From assembly GCA_965117025.1 (NCBI GenBank), contig OZ220746.1, forward strand, positions 1,364,001 to 1,428,000: a stretch of 64,000 bases of DNA, given 5' to 3'. The notes under the pieces are model-generated. The model did no database searches. It saw only the letters and a list, made by a program, of their open reading frames with translations, and was not told the DNA's origin. Origin of the DNA: VXPQ01 sp965117025 (lineage in GTDB: Bacteria; Bacteroidota; Rhodothermia; Rhodothermales; VXPQ01). A program made the translations under genes and the position numbers. Shown in pieces: positions 17,172 through 25,499 of this stretch (position 1 is the stretch's first letter; every line of letters starts with the position of its first letter).

Positions 17172-18163
17172 CGCCATCGCCTCAATATCTTCTGGATTTC
17201 GAAAAACCTCTCGTGGAACTCGAGCAAAAACTCGACGAAATGAGGGCATTCGACACGGAAGACGCGCAGGTCGACCTGTCCCGGGAGATTGCCGCGCTGG
17301 AGACCCGTGTGGACGAACTGCGCGCTTCCATTTATCGCAATCTGACGCGGTGGCAGCGCGTACAGATCGCGCGCCACCCGATGAGGCCGTACACGCTCGA
17401 TTACATCGAGGCCATGACGGAAAACTTCGTGGAACTGCACGGCGACCGCCTGTATGGAGACGATCCCGCGATCGTGGGAGGGTTTGCGACGTTTCGCGGC
17501 GCCGAATACGGGGGCATCGACCGCTCCGTCATGATCCTGGGACACCAGAAAGGGCGCGATGTAAAAAGCCGGAAGTACCGGCGCTTCGGGATGCCGAACC
17601 CCGAAGGATACCGCAAGGCGCTGCGGCTCGTGCGGCTCGCCGCCAAATTCAACCGGCCGGTCATCACGCTGCTCGATACCCCCGGCGCATATCCCGGACT
17701 GGAAGCGGAAGAACGTTGTCAGGCGGAAGCCATCGCCAAAAATCTGTTCGAGATGGCCCGTCTGCCCGTACCCATCGTGGTCGTTATCATTGGCGAGGGA
17801 GCATCGGGTGGAGCGCTCGGCATCGGCATCGGCGATCGCATCCTGATGCTCGAAAACTCCTGGTATTCCGTGATTTCTCCCGAGAGCTGCTCGCAGATTC
17901 TGTGGCGGTCGTGGGATTACAAGGAAGACGCGGCGCAATCCCTGAAACTTACCGCCCCCGATCTGATCGAGTTTGGCGTCATCGATCAGATCGTCAAGGA
18001 ACCGGAGGGGGGAGCGCACCGGAACCCGGCCGACACTATTCGCAGTGTGGGCACAGTGATTGAAGAAACGCTCGCGGAAATCGGGGGAATGCCCCCGGAA
18101 GAGCTTGTCCGGAAACGCATCGAAAAATTCGAGCACATGGGAAGCGTGCAGGCTGACCCATGA
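17168..18163 (+). CDS. accA: Acetyl-CoA carboxylase carboxyltransferase subunit alpha
   Basis: Carboxyl transfer from biotin to acetyl-CoA, first step of fatty acid synthesis; works with AccD (not in the window). 331 aa, standard length. N-terminal helical region 'LDFEKPLVELEQKL', then 'RHPMRPYTLDYI', 'ELHGDRLYGDDPAIVGG', 'GHQKGRD', 'FGMPNPEGYRKALRL', 'TLLDTPGAYPGLEAEERCQ', and 'VVIIGEGASGGALGIG', all diagnostic of AccA. The ATG overlaps the stop of the glycosyltransferase gene (ATGA), a surprising coupling between envelope sugar and fatty acid genes. Confidence 0.98.
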   Translation: MTPSPQYLLDFEKPLVELEQKLDEMRAFDTEDAQVDLSREIAALETRVDELRASIYRNLTRWQRVQIARHPMRPYTLDYIEAMTENFVELHGDRLYGDDPAIVGGFATFRGAEYGGIDRSVMILGHQKGRDVKSRKYRRFGMPNPEGYRKALRLVRLAAKFNRPVITLLDTPGAYPGLEAEERCQAEAIAKNLFEMARLPVPIVVVIIGEGASGGALGIGIGDRILMLENSWYSVISPESCSQILWRSWDYKEDAAQSLKLTAPDLIEFGVIDQIVKEPEGGAHRNPADTIRSVGTVIEETLAEIGGMPPEELVRKRIEKFEHMGSVQADP

Positions 18164-18191
18164 CTGCAATCCGTCCGGTACGCTACCCGCA

Positions 18192-19100
18192 ATGAACAAT
18201 CTGCCCGACTATATCTCCGAGGAGGCGTTGCGGAGATTCGTCAAGGACGCGCTGGCGGAGGATGTAGGTTCCGGAGACGTCACGACAGAAGCCGTCGTCG
18301 ACGAGACCGTACTGGCCGAGGGGCAATTCCTCGCCAAGGCGGATGGCGTGCTGGCGGGCCTGACGATGGCCGAATATGTTTTCTCCGCAGCGGATGACCG
18401 CATCCGGTGTTCCTGGAAATGCGAAGACGGCGGGGCCATTCGCTCCGGCGCCACGTTCGGAACAGCCCATGGACCGGCACGAGGTCTGCTCATCGCCGAG
18501 CGCCTCGTCCTGAACCTCATGCAGCGCATGAGCGGCATCGCAACCCTTACACGCCGGTTCGTGGATGCCGTCCAGGAGTTTCCGGTACAGATTATGGACA
18601 CGCGCAAGACCGCACCCGGCCTGCGCCTGCTCGACAAATGGGCTGTCCGGTTGGGCGGCGGGATAAATCACCGCCTTGGCCTCGACGACATGTTCCTCAT
18701 CAAGGAAAACCACATTGCCGCCGCCGGAGGCGTGACGCAAGCGCTTCGAGCGGCGGACCGGTGGCGCCGGGAACACGCATTGCCGGCGCTCATCGAGGTC
18801 GAAACACGTACGCTGGACGAGGTGCGCGAGGTGCTGGGCGCCGAATGCGCAGACCGCATTCTGCTGGATAACATGGTAGACCAGTCTGCCGACGGGTCCG
18901 GCGGCAGCCGGATAGACGTATCCCGCCTCCGTGCAGCCACAGCGCTCATCGGCGGACAAATCCCTGCCGAAGCATCCGGCAACGTGACCCTCGACACGGT
19001 CCGGGCTATCGCCGAAACCGGCGTACAGTACATTTCCTGCGGCGCCCTGACCCATTCCGTCGAGGCGCTGGATATTTCCCTGCAACTGCGCATGACGTAG
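18192..19100 (+). CDS. nadC: Nicotinate-nucleotide diphosphorylase (quinolinate phosphoribosyltransferase)
   Basis: Converts quinolinate and PRPP to nicotinate mononucleotide with CO2 release, in de novo NAD synthesis. 302 aa from ATG 18192; the longer open frame overlaps accA and is rejected. Signature blocks: 'LAEDVGSGDVTTEAVV', 'ERLVLNLMQRMSGIATLT', 'MDTRKTAPGLRLLDKWAV', 'GGGINHRLGLDDMFLIKENH', 'IEVETRTLDEVREVL' and 'ISCGALTHSVEALDISLQL'. No nadA/nadB nearby. Gap of 28 nt after accA; no Shine-Dalgarno. Confidence 0.97.
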   Translation: MNNLPDYISEEALRRFVKDALAEDVGSGDVTTEAVVDETVLAEGQFLAKADGVLAGLTMAEYVFSAADDRIRCSWKCEDGGAIRSGATFGTAHGPARGLLIAERLVLNLMQRMSGIATLTRRFVDAVQEFPVQIMDTRKTAPGLRLLDKWAVRLGGGINHRLGLDDMFLIKENHIAAAGGVTQALRAADRWRREHALPALIEVETRTLDEVREVLGAECADRILLDNMVDQSADGSGGSRIDVSRLRAATALIGGQIPAEASGNVTLDTVRAIAETGVQYISCGALTHSVEALDISLQLRMT

Positions 19101-19145
19101 CAGGGAACCGCCCCGCCCGTTGCGCCGGACAGGCCGTGCCTTCAT

Positions 19146-19183
19146 TTGTAATACATTGTCATGATATTGTAACCACATTGTAA
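19146..19183 (+). promoter_or_regulatory. Four helically phased TTGTAA/TTGTCA hexamers upstream of the ROK kinase
   Basis: TTGTAA at 19146, TTGTCA at 19156, TTGTAA at 19167 and TTGTAA at 19178: starts 10, 11 and 11 bases apart, one turn of B-DNA each, ending 8 bases before the kinase ATG. The surrounding context 'ACATTGTAAC' repeats too. Such phasing is typical of cooperative regulator binding on one face of the helix. The binding protein is unknown. Confidence 0.45.
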
Positions 19184-19191
19184 CACACCGT

Positions 19192-20133
19192 ATGGACCAG
19201 CCCGCAAACACGTTGGCCCAAAACACGCCTGCACGATACGGCGGCATCGAGGCCGGGGGAACCAAGTTCGTGTGCGCGATCGGCGATGCTTCGCTTTCAT
19301 TACTTGAGCGCATCGAATTTCCCACCACCACGCCCGGCGAAACACTCGGCCGGGCTACTGAATTCTTCCGGGCCCAAGCAGAAAACGGCAGGCTGGCTGC
19401 GCTGGGCATCGGATCGTTCGGCCCCGTAGACCCCCGCCCCGACTCCCCTGCCTGGGGGTATATCACCACCACACCCAAAAAGGGTTGGCAGCAAACTGAT
19501 TTTGCAGGCAGTCTCGGCCGGGCGCTCGACGTGCCTGTCGGCTTCGATACGGACACGAACACCGCCGCGCTCGGCGAGGGTACGCTCGGCGCTGCGAAAG
19601 GACTGCATACATTCGCATATCTGACGATCGGCACAGGGATAGGCGGTGGCGCCCTGGTTGGCGGCATACGAATACACGGCCTGCTGCATCCGGAGATGGG
19701 ACATATGAGGCTGCCGCGCGCCGAAGGCGACGACTTCGACGGAGTGTGCCCCTTCCATGGAGATTGTCTCGAAGGCATGGCGTCCGGCCCCGCGCTGCAC
19801 GCCCGTGCAGGCGGGCCACCGGACCGTCTGCCCCCCGACCACCCAATATGGACCCATATAGTCCACTATCTCTCCGCCGCCCTGGTGAACATCACCTGCG
19901 TGCTTTCGCCGCAGCGCATTATCCTTGGCGGAGGCGTCATGCACCAGCGCCACCTGTTTCCGCGTATCCGCCGGCGGGTACAGCACCTGCTGGCGGATTA
20001 TCTTCGAAGCCCGGAAATCGTCAGTCATCCGGAAACGTTCATCGTGCCGCCAGGACTGGGAGACGACGCCGGAGTGGTCGGTGCGCTGGCGCTGGCCCGG
20101 CACGCCGCCGAAGAGGATATTGGTCAGATATAG
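19192..20133 (+). CDS. ROK-family sugar kinase, probable fructokinase
   Basis: ATP-dependent sugar kinase, 313 aa. ATP-phosphate loop 'GGIEAGGTKFVCAIG' near residue 18, catalytic base region 'FDTDTNTAALGEGTLGAAKG' and the second nucleotide-binding segment 'LTIGTGIGGGAL'. The zinc module is the fructokinase variant: 'HPEMGHMRLPR' followed by 'CPFHGDCLEGMASGPAL' (His and three Cys ligands). This pattern matches YdhR/ScrK-type fructokinases more than glucokinase. Monocistronic by appearance, with a phased hexamer array immediately upstream. Other hexose specificity cannot be excluded. Confidence 0.88.
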   Translation: MDQPANTLAQNTPARYGGIEAGGTKFVCAIGDASLSLLERIEFPTTTPGETLGRATEFFRAQAENGRLAALGIGSFGPVDPRPDSPAWGYITTTPKKGWQQTDFAGSLGRALDVPVGFDTDTNTAALGEGTLGAAKGLHTFAYLTIGTGIGGGALVGGIRIHGLLHPEMGHMRLPRAEGDDFDGVCPFHGDCLEGMASGPALHARAGGPPDRLPPDHPIWTHIVHYLSAALVNITCVLSPQRIILGGGVMHQRHLFPRIRRRVQHLLADYLRSPEIVSHPETFIVPPGLGDDAGVVGALALARHAAEEDIGQI

Positions 20134-20267
20134 AAACATTCCGCCGGAAGAAAGATTTTACGAAGAAGAATCACCGGCGACGATCCGTACTTGCCGGCTT
20201 CACCCCGCCCTTCCGAACTTGTCAGGACCGCCTTATATGCAGTAGCGCTACGGCAAAAGCATCTATA

Positions 20268-20305
20268 GGGTACTCTGACCAAGTCCACTTCGATCAGCGT
20301 ATCCT
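20268..20305. repeat. Interspersed hairpin repeat, copy 1
   Basis: GGGTACTCTGACCA ... GATCAGCGTATCCT: inverted arms GGTAC-CTGA / TCAG-GTATCC with the inner segment AAGTCCACTTC. Almost the same as the copy at 48676-48714, including CTATAG on one flank. Lies between the ROK kinase and the WcaJ-like gene. Could act as a terminator or be a mobile REP-like unit. Confidence 0.6.
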
Positions 20306-20334
20306 GCAACGTAACGAAACGACGCAGCGTCTCT

Positions 20335-21744
20335 ATGTTACAAGAGCAAAGCCGGCTGTTTCAGCGCATCCTGTTCGCCGTCGATCTGGCCCTGATCGTC
20401 ATCGGGTGGATTCTCGCTTGGTTTATCCGATTCGAGGTCCTCGCCTGGATAGGGTTTATCCCTCCACCCGAGTGGCTGCCCCTTTCCCGGTACCTCAGCT
20501 TTCTCCCGTGGGTGCTCATCGTGTCGATGGGAGTGTTCTGGTTTTCCGGCCTGTACACCCCCGACCGCCTGCAGCGCATGACACACCTCACGCTCAGCGT
20601 GGCCAAAGCGGTGGTCATGGGCCTGGTCGTGGTCACTGCTTCGCTGTCCTTCTACCGCGAGCTGTATTTCTCGCGCCTCCACATGATGCTCTTCGGCGCC
20701 ATGACTCCGATGCTGATGGTGTTCGCCCGCGTCGCCATGTATATGCTGCTGCGGCGCGCCCGCAAGCAGGGAATGTACCTGCGCCGCGTCCTCATTCTGG
20801 GGGCGGGAGTCGCCGGACGCAAACTGGAAGAAGCGTTGCGGAAATATCCCTGGATCGGTTTCGAGATTGCCGGTTTCCTCGACGACCATAAAAAGAATCA
20901 GGAAGACGTACTGGGGGGCATCTCGGAGGCCGTAGCCGTCGTGGACCGTTTCCAACAGGAAGGCCGCCCCATCAACTACGTCTATATTGCCCTTCCGCTC
21001 ACGGTCTTGCATCGGATCCAGCCCCTCGTGGACGAACTGTCCACCCGGCTGGCGCATGTCTGCCTCGTTCCGGATCTGTTCCATTTCGACATCGTGAACA
21101 GCCGCGTCACCAGCGTGGAGGGCCTGCCCATCATCCACCTGCTCGACGAAGCCCCTCTGGAGTTCGCCCGCATTACGAAACGCATCGTGGACGTGGTTTT
21201 CGCTTCGGCGCTGCTCGTTCTCCTGTCCCCGCTCCTGCTATTGCTTGCCATAGGGGTGAAGTTCTCTTCGCCCGGTCCGGTATTTTACAGGCAGAACCGG
21301 ATGGGGCTGAACGGACGTACGTTCGATATGCTGAAGTTCCGGTCCATGCCCGTGGACGCCGAAGCCGCCACCGGCGCCGTATGGGCACAGGCGGGCGAAA
21401 AAAGAGCGACGCCGTTCGGCGCATTCATGCGGCGTACTTCTCTCGACGAACTGCCGCAGTTCATCAATGTGCTCAGGGGAGACATGTCGGTCGTGGGGCC
21501 GCGGCCCGAGCGACCGGTATTCATTGAGCAGTTCCGGGAGCGCGTGCCCCGCTACATGCTGCGCCACAAGATGAAGGCAGGCATCACCGGATGGGCGCAG
21601 GTCAATGGCTGGAGAGGGAATACCTCCATCGAAAAACGCATCGAGTACGACCTGTACTATATCCGGAACTGGTCCCTCCGCCTGGACATCAAGATCATGA
21701 TCATGACTCTCTGGTCCGGGTTCGTGAACAAGAATGCGTATTGA
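20335..21744 (+). CDS. Polyprenyl glycosylphosphotransferase (WcaJ-like priming enzyme)
   Basis: Starts a surface polysaccharide repeat unit by moving a sugar-1-phosphate from a UDP-sugar to undecaprenyl phosphate. 469 aa: four N-terminal membrane helices (~10-130), a Rossmann-like CoA_binding_3 domain beginning at 'RRVLILGAGVAGRKLEEAL', one re-entrant helix ('FASALLVLLSPLLLLLAIG') and the cytoplasmic catalytic domain with 'YRQNRMGLNGRTFDMLKFRS', 'RTSLDELPQFINVLRGDMSV', 'VGPRPERPVF', 'KAGITGWAQVNGWRGNTS' and 'DLYYIRNWSLRLDIKI'. The Asp-Glu catalytic pair in SLDELPQ is intact, unlike the fused copy at 15.0 kb. Sugar specificity cannot be read. Confidence 0.94.
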   Translation: MLQEQSRLFQRILFAVDLALIVIGWILAWFIRFEVLAWIGFIPPPEWLPLSRYLSFLPWVLIVSMGVFWFSGLYTPDRLQRMTHLTLSVAKAVVMGLVVVTASLSFYRELYFSRLHMMLFGAMTPMLMVFARVAMYMLLRRARKQGMYLRRVLILGAGVAGRKLEEALRKYPWIGFEIAGFLDDHKKNQEDVLGGISEAVAVVDRFQQEGRPINYVYIALPLTVLHRIQPLVDELSTRLAHVCLVPDLFHFDIVNSRVTSVEGLPIIHLLDEAPLEFARITKRIVDVVFASALLVLLSPLLLLLAIGVKFSSPGPVFYRQNRMGLNGRTFDMLKFRSMPVDAEAATGAVWAQAGEKRATPFGAFMRRTSLDELPQFINVLRGDMSVVGPRPERPVFIEQFRERVPRYMLRHKMKAGITGWAQVNGWRGNTSIEKRIEYDLYYIRNWSLRLDIKIMIMTLWSGFVNKNAY

Positions 21745-21867
21745 GGGGAGAGTATTCCGTCGGCGATGCGCGCTGCGAGGCGGACCATGAGGGGCGCGGG
21801 ATTGCGCGGCGGGCGATGCACGGCTTTTGTACAATGCATAACGATTCGCAAGAATTACAGGGACGGT

Positions 21868-21875
21868 TATATTTG
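21868..21875 (+). promoter_or_regulatory. Possible -7 promoter element (TATATTTG) before the helicase gene
   Basis: TATATTTG fits the TAnnTTTG -7 consensus known for Bacteroidota-type promoters and lies 28 bases before the first ATG of the helicase frame. No matching -33 TTTG was found at the right distance, so support is weak. Confidence 0.2.
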
Positions 21876-21903
21876 CAGAGAATATTCGGCGTGAGATTCG
21901 CCG

Positions 21904-24900
21904 ATGCAGATACCCCAAGCGCCTTGCCGTCGCCGTAATCCCCGCCATCGCCCTGTAAGAACATTGTCAAAAACGATACTGAAAATTGGCAGGGACAGAC
22001 GTATCCGCAGGCGTAGTCGAGGGCACGGGCGTAGTCGAGGGCGCAGGCGTAGAATTGCGCCGAAAACAATACTGAAAATTGGCGTCGGGCATCTGTTCGC
22101 GACGGGGAACCGGCCCGACCACGACGAGATTTTTCATATCGCCGGGATGCGGTATTTGGAGAAAAACGCACCCGAGGAAAAGGATTGGATCATACATCCC
22201 GGACACCGCCTCACGCGACACCTCTACGAACAAAGCCGCGTTGGCAAAAAACTCCTGAAGGAAAAACCGTCTTGGGAAGAAGCAAAAACGGAAATTGCTT
22301 CTTTCTTTGCCGATCTGGACGTGCTTTTCGTTTATGATCGGGAAAACCAGAAGGAATGGTTTAAAAGAGTAGTATTCAGTGAGAAACCCCGTGACGAACG
22401 CCCCGTCATCGTTGATGTGCTTGAGATGACGCGGTTTTTTCTGCCCGACCGCGATCTCCCGGACGAGGAAACGCTGATCCGGCAATCCATTCCCGAAACC
22501 GAATGGAAGCGTTCCGATCCCCGGTTGCCGTTGCTCGTACGCAGCCTCGGCGGCGTTGCGCAGGACATCGTATCCCGGATTCGCTCCGAATCGCAAGCGC
22601 AGCCGGGAAAACACCTCGTCTACACCTTGCTTGGCAGGGCATTGGACTCAAAGGAAGCCGTCGCTCCGCCAGATGCTTTTCGGGATTTCAAGGCGTTGTT
22701 CTGCGTGGCGAGCATAGCGCACCGGATTCACTGGAGAACGGCGGACCTTTTCGACAAACCTTATGGACCTTATGGAAACACGGCGCCCAAAATGATTCGG
22801 GATACCGATTTCCCGGAAGACCCCGATGTCGAAGACGATACGCGGAAACGGGAAAATCGGCTGATCCGGCAATGGACGAGGTTACTGAGTGAGGAAGCAA
22901 CACAGGGCCTTGAACCTGTATCGCCCCCAAAAAAAATAGATTTGAAAAATCCTCCTCGCGTGGCGAGGGCTGTCGTTGATCACCGGCGCGTGGACGATTC
23001 TTTTAATTGGCTGATCGAAAAAGAAGGCTTCCAGCTCCGCCAAGAACAAAAAGATTTCGCCTACTTCTGCACTGAGGCCATAAACTCCGGAGGACCGTAC
23101 GCCATCGAGGCCGGAACCGGCACGGGCAAAACATTGGGATACCTGATACCGGCCTGCGAGTGTATCCGGCAAAGTCAGGCTATCGCCGCAGAGGCCGCAA
23201 CGAATTCGGAGGATGTGGAAGCAGGAAAAATTATTATCGCCACCAACACGAAAAACCTGCAGGATCATCTTCTGGAGCAGGAATGGCGGCACCTCGCCCA
23301 AACCAGAGCGATCAACCAGTTGAAGGCAGCGATGCTCAAGGGCAAAAATAATTTCCTGTGCATTACCGCCGTGACAAATCTCTTTGCGGAAACGTACCGA
23401 CCGCAGGGAAAGCAAAAATCCCTCGGAAACATACCCCCTGATCAAGCGCAGAAACGCCTTGCCTGGCTGTTGCTGTTCCTGATTCTGATATACAATCGGG
23501 GCGAAACAGAAAACATTTCCTGGAATTTTTTCCGGGACCGGTTTCCCGACCTCGACGACTTGTTCGATGAAACGAAGGCGGACGCAGCCTGCACGGACGA
23601 CTTTTGCCATATGGACACAGACTGCATCTACCCCCGGCATTTGCAAAAAGCACAAGGAGCTGATGTCGTGGTCACGAACCACTATAAACTACCCTTGATG
23701 GACAGCCATATACAGGCGCTTGGGCATACGTGCCTGATCGACGAGGCGGATAAACTCCCCGACAACCTGCGCAATGCAGCCGCCGTCCGGCTTGACAGTT
23801 ACGAAATTCACCACCACTTCCTGCGGCGAACCCGGGGATCCGAAAAACGCCGCGGGTTCGCCAAAATTCTCGAAGATGATTTTACGAAACAATTGAAAAG
23901 GATTCAGAACGCAAAAAACCCCGATGAAAATAAAATTAAATCTCTCGAAAATGCAATAAATGATATTCGAAGTATTCTCGCATCTTGCGAGACCATAGCA
24001 CATTGTTCGAATGCTATCGGAAACATTATTGAAAAGAGTAGAAAATTCAAAAATAATTATAACTCTAATGAAGAAAGATGGGAAGAAAGGTGGATTGATT
24101 GTTTGGCTCCCTTGGCTGTAGAACATCTACAAGAAAATCTTTCTTCATTGAATGAACATTTGAAATGTATTGCCAAACATTGGGATGTATTGTCTGAAAA
24201 TAAAATATATGAAAATAATATGAATATAAAACAAAGACAGGAAAAAATACGTATGATAAAATATATGAAATATGCGAATGAATTAGCTGAAAAAGTAGTA
24301 ATGGAAATAAAAAATGACTATTCTTCAAACGATTATGTGCATGTTTGCTCTTATGGTTACGGTAAACATGGTAACATTATATGGGAATTGAAGAAAATTC
24401 CATACGATATCTCGGAAATAGTGAAGAAGACCTGCTGTGAGCCGTATGTAACGACGATATTTACGTCGGCCACCCTGTTCGTGGACAACTCGCTCGAATT
24501 GTTTTCCGCCGAGCTGGGTATTTCGTTTGGCAAGGATATGCAAAAGCGCATTCCATCGCCTTTCAAATATGAAAATCAGGTGAGGGGATTTGTTACTACT
24601 TCAATTCCGGTCTTCTCTCACCGTGCTTCCTGGGAAACAAAGGTCCGTTGGCGCAAACAAGCTGCCGGCGCTCTTGCCCGGCTTGCCGTGGCGCTGAACG
24701 GGCGGACGCTGGCACTATTTACCAATACGGAAGAAATGCGCAACATATACGAGCAGGTGCAGCCCATTCTGGAACAATACGGTATCGATCCTTTGCTTCA
24801 GGACGGAAGCAGCCTCGCTGAAATCAATACGTTCGCCGCTACGGAGCAAAGCGTGCTCTTCGGCGTGGATCGGTTCTGGACCGGGGTGGATTTCCCGGAC

Positions 24901-25392
24901 CGCACTCTCTCGCAAGTGATCGTGGTGCGGTTGCCAAACCCAAACCTCAGCGATCCCATTATGGCACATCGAATAGAAGTCATGGGCCACGCATTTTGGA
25001 AAGACTATTACGGACCTACTTCCAAGTTGCGATTGCGGCAAGGCTTCGGGCGCCTGATCCGCAAGGAAACCGACAAGGGATTGTTCGTCGTGCTGGACCA
25101 GCGGATTTGGTCAAATGATAAAATGCGCGATATGCAAGACGCCCTGCTCATCCGCCTCCTTCCTCATTCCACCGAACCGGACAAAATGGACTGGTTTATC
25201 AACGAGGGACTCACGCATCTGGACCTGAAGGCGGAGTTCGAGCGCAGAAAGATAGACCTGCGGACCATAACGGTGCCCAGCGAAACGAGGCCTGCTCCCA
25301 GCGAACGTAGGCAGCCTTCGGAACCGAAATGGAGAAAGAACACCGCGCGCAGAAATTCGCCGAAGCCGACGAGACGGAACCCGCCTTCTTGA
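21904..25392 (+). CDS. DinG/XPD-like Fe-S helicase with degenerate exonuclease N terminus
   Basis: Superfamily 2 helicase, up to 1162 aa. Walker A 'EAGTGTGKTLGY' (~403), four cysteines for an Fe-S cluster (C486, C563, C568, C574), DEAD box 'LIDEADKLPDN' (~612), motif III 'TSATL' and motif VI 'RLRQGFGRLIRKETDKG'. Residues ~60-200 look like the DEDDh exonuclease domain of Gram-positive-type DinG ('ATGNRPDHDEIFHIAG', 'HPGHRLT', 'ADLDVLFVYDRENQKEWF'), but 'GHLFATG' stands where D-x-E should be, so the nuclease seems dead. The first ~57 residues come from low-complexity repeats; the true start may be later (for example 22150). Bases ~23880-24430 are strikingly AT-rich, coding for a Lys/Asn/Ile-rich insert. 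Followed at once by the 25500 gene. A defence or plasmid/phage-interaction role is an inference. Confidence 0.85.
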   Translation: MQIPQAPCRRRNPRHRPVRTLSKTILKIGRDRRIRRRSRGHGRSRGRRRRIAPKTILKIGVGHLFATGNRPDHDEIFHIAGMRYLEKNAPEEKDWIIHPGHRLTRHLYEQSRVGKKLLKEKPSWEEAKTEIASFFADLDVLFVYDRENQKEWFKRVVFSEKPRDERPVIVDVLEMTRFFLPDRDLPDEETLIRQSIPETEWKRSDPRLPLLVRSLGGVAQDIVSRIRSESQAQPGKHLVYTLLGRALDSKEAVAPPDAFRDFKALFCVASIAHRIHWRTADLFDKPYGPYGNTAPKMIRDTDFPEDPDVEDDTRKRENRLIRQWTRLLSEEATQGLEPVSPPKKIDLKNPPRVARAVVDHRRVDDSFNWLIEKEGFQLRQEQKDFAYFCTEAINSGGPYAIEAGTGTGKTLGYLIPACECIRQSQAIAAEAATNSEDVEAGKIIIATNTKNLQDHLLEQEWRHLAQTRAINQLKAAMLKGKNNFLCITAVTNLFAETYRPQGKQKSLGNIPPDQAQKRLAWLLLFLILIYNRGETENISWNFFRDRFPDLDDLFDETKADAACTDDFCHMDTDCIYPRHLQKAQGADVVVTNHYKLPLMDSHIQALGHTCLIDEADKLPDNLRNAAAVRLDSYEIHHHFLRRTRGSEKRRGFAKILEDDFTKQLKRIQNAKNPDENKIKSLENAINDIRSILASCETIAHCSNAIGNIIEKSRKFKNNYNSNEERWEERWIDCLAPLAVEHLQENLSSLNEHLKCIAKHWDVLSENKIYENNMNIKQRQEKIRMIKYMKYANELAEKVVMEIKNDYSSNDYVHVCSYGYGKHGNIIWELKKIPYDISEIVKKTCCEPYVTTIFTSATLFVDNSLELFSAELGISFGKDMQKRIPSPFKYENQVRGFVTTSIPVFSHRASWETKVRWRKQAAGALARLAVALNGRTLALFTNTEEMRNIYEQVQPILEQYGIDPLLQDGSSLAEINTFAATEQSVLFGVDRFWTGVDFPDRTLSQVIVVRLPNPNLSDPIMAHRIEVMGHAFWKDYYGPTSKLRLRQGFGRLIRKETDKGLFVVLDQRIWSNDKMRDMQDALLIRLLPHSTEPDKMDWFINEGLTHLDLKAEFERRKIDLRTITVPSETRPAPSERRQPSEPKWRKNTARRNSPKPTRRNPPS
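21970..22083. repeat. Direct repeats and 18-bp tandem repeats at the start of the helicase frame
   Basis: A 21-nt direct repeat (AAAACRATACTGAAAATTGGC) occurs at 21970-21990 and 22063-22083, differing by one base and 93 bp apart, so in frame; both read KTILKIG. Between them are three 18-bp units (GGCGTAGTCGAGGGCRCR) at 22010-22063, the third diverged. This replaces the expected beginning of the exonuclease domain. Confidence 0.75.
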
Positions 25393-25499
25393 GACCCACC
25401 ATGCACATCCGAACCCGCATCGCGATTACGGCGCTTGCCGCGCCTTGCAGCCCCCATTTGCCCTCGGGCTGTCCGAATAAACCCGACCACCTCACATCC

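Noticed and set aside
21826..21875. Full Bacteroidota-type promoter (TTTG at 21826 with TATATTTG at 21868)
   Set aside because: The two boxes are about 38 bases apart, much more than the usual ~20; only the -7-like element was kept, at low confidence.
21970..22083. CRISPR-like repeat array
   Set aside because: Only two 21-nt copies plus three 18-bp tandem units without spacers, inside an open reading frame, and no cas genes.
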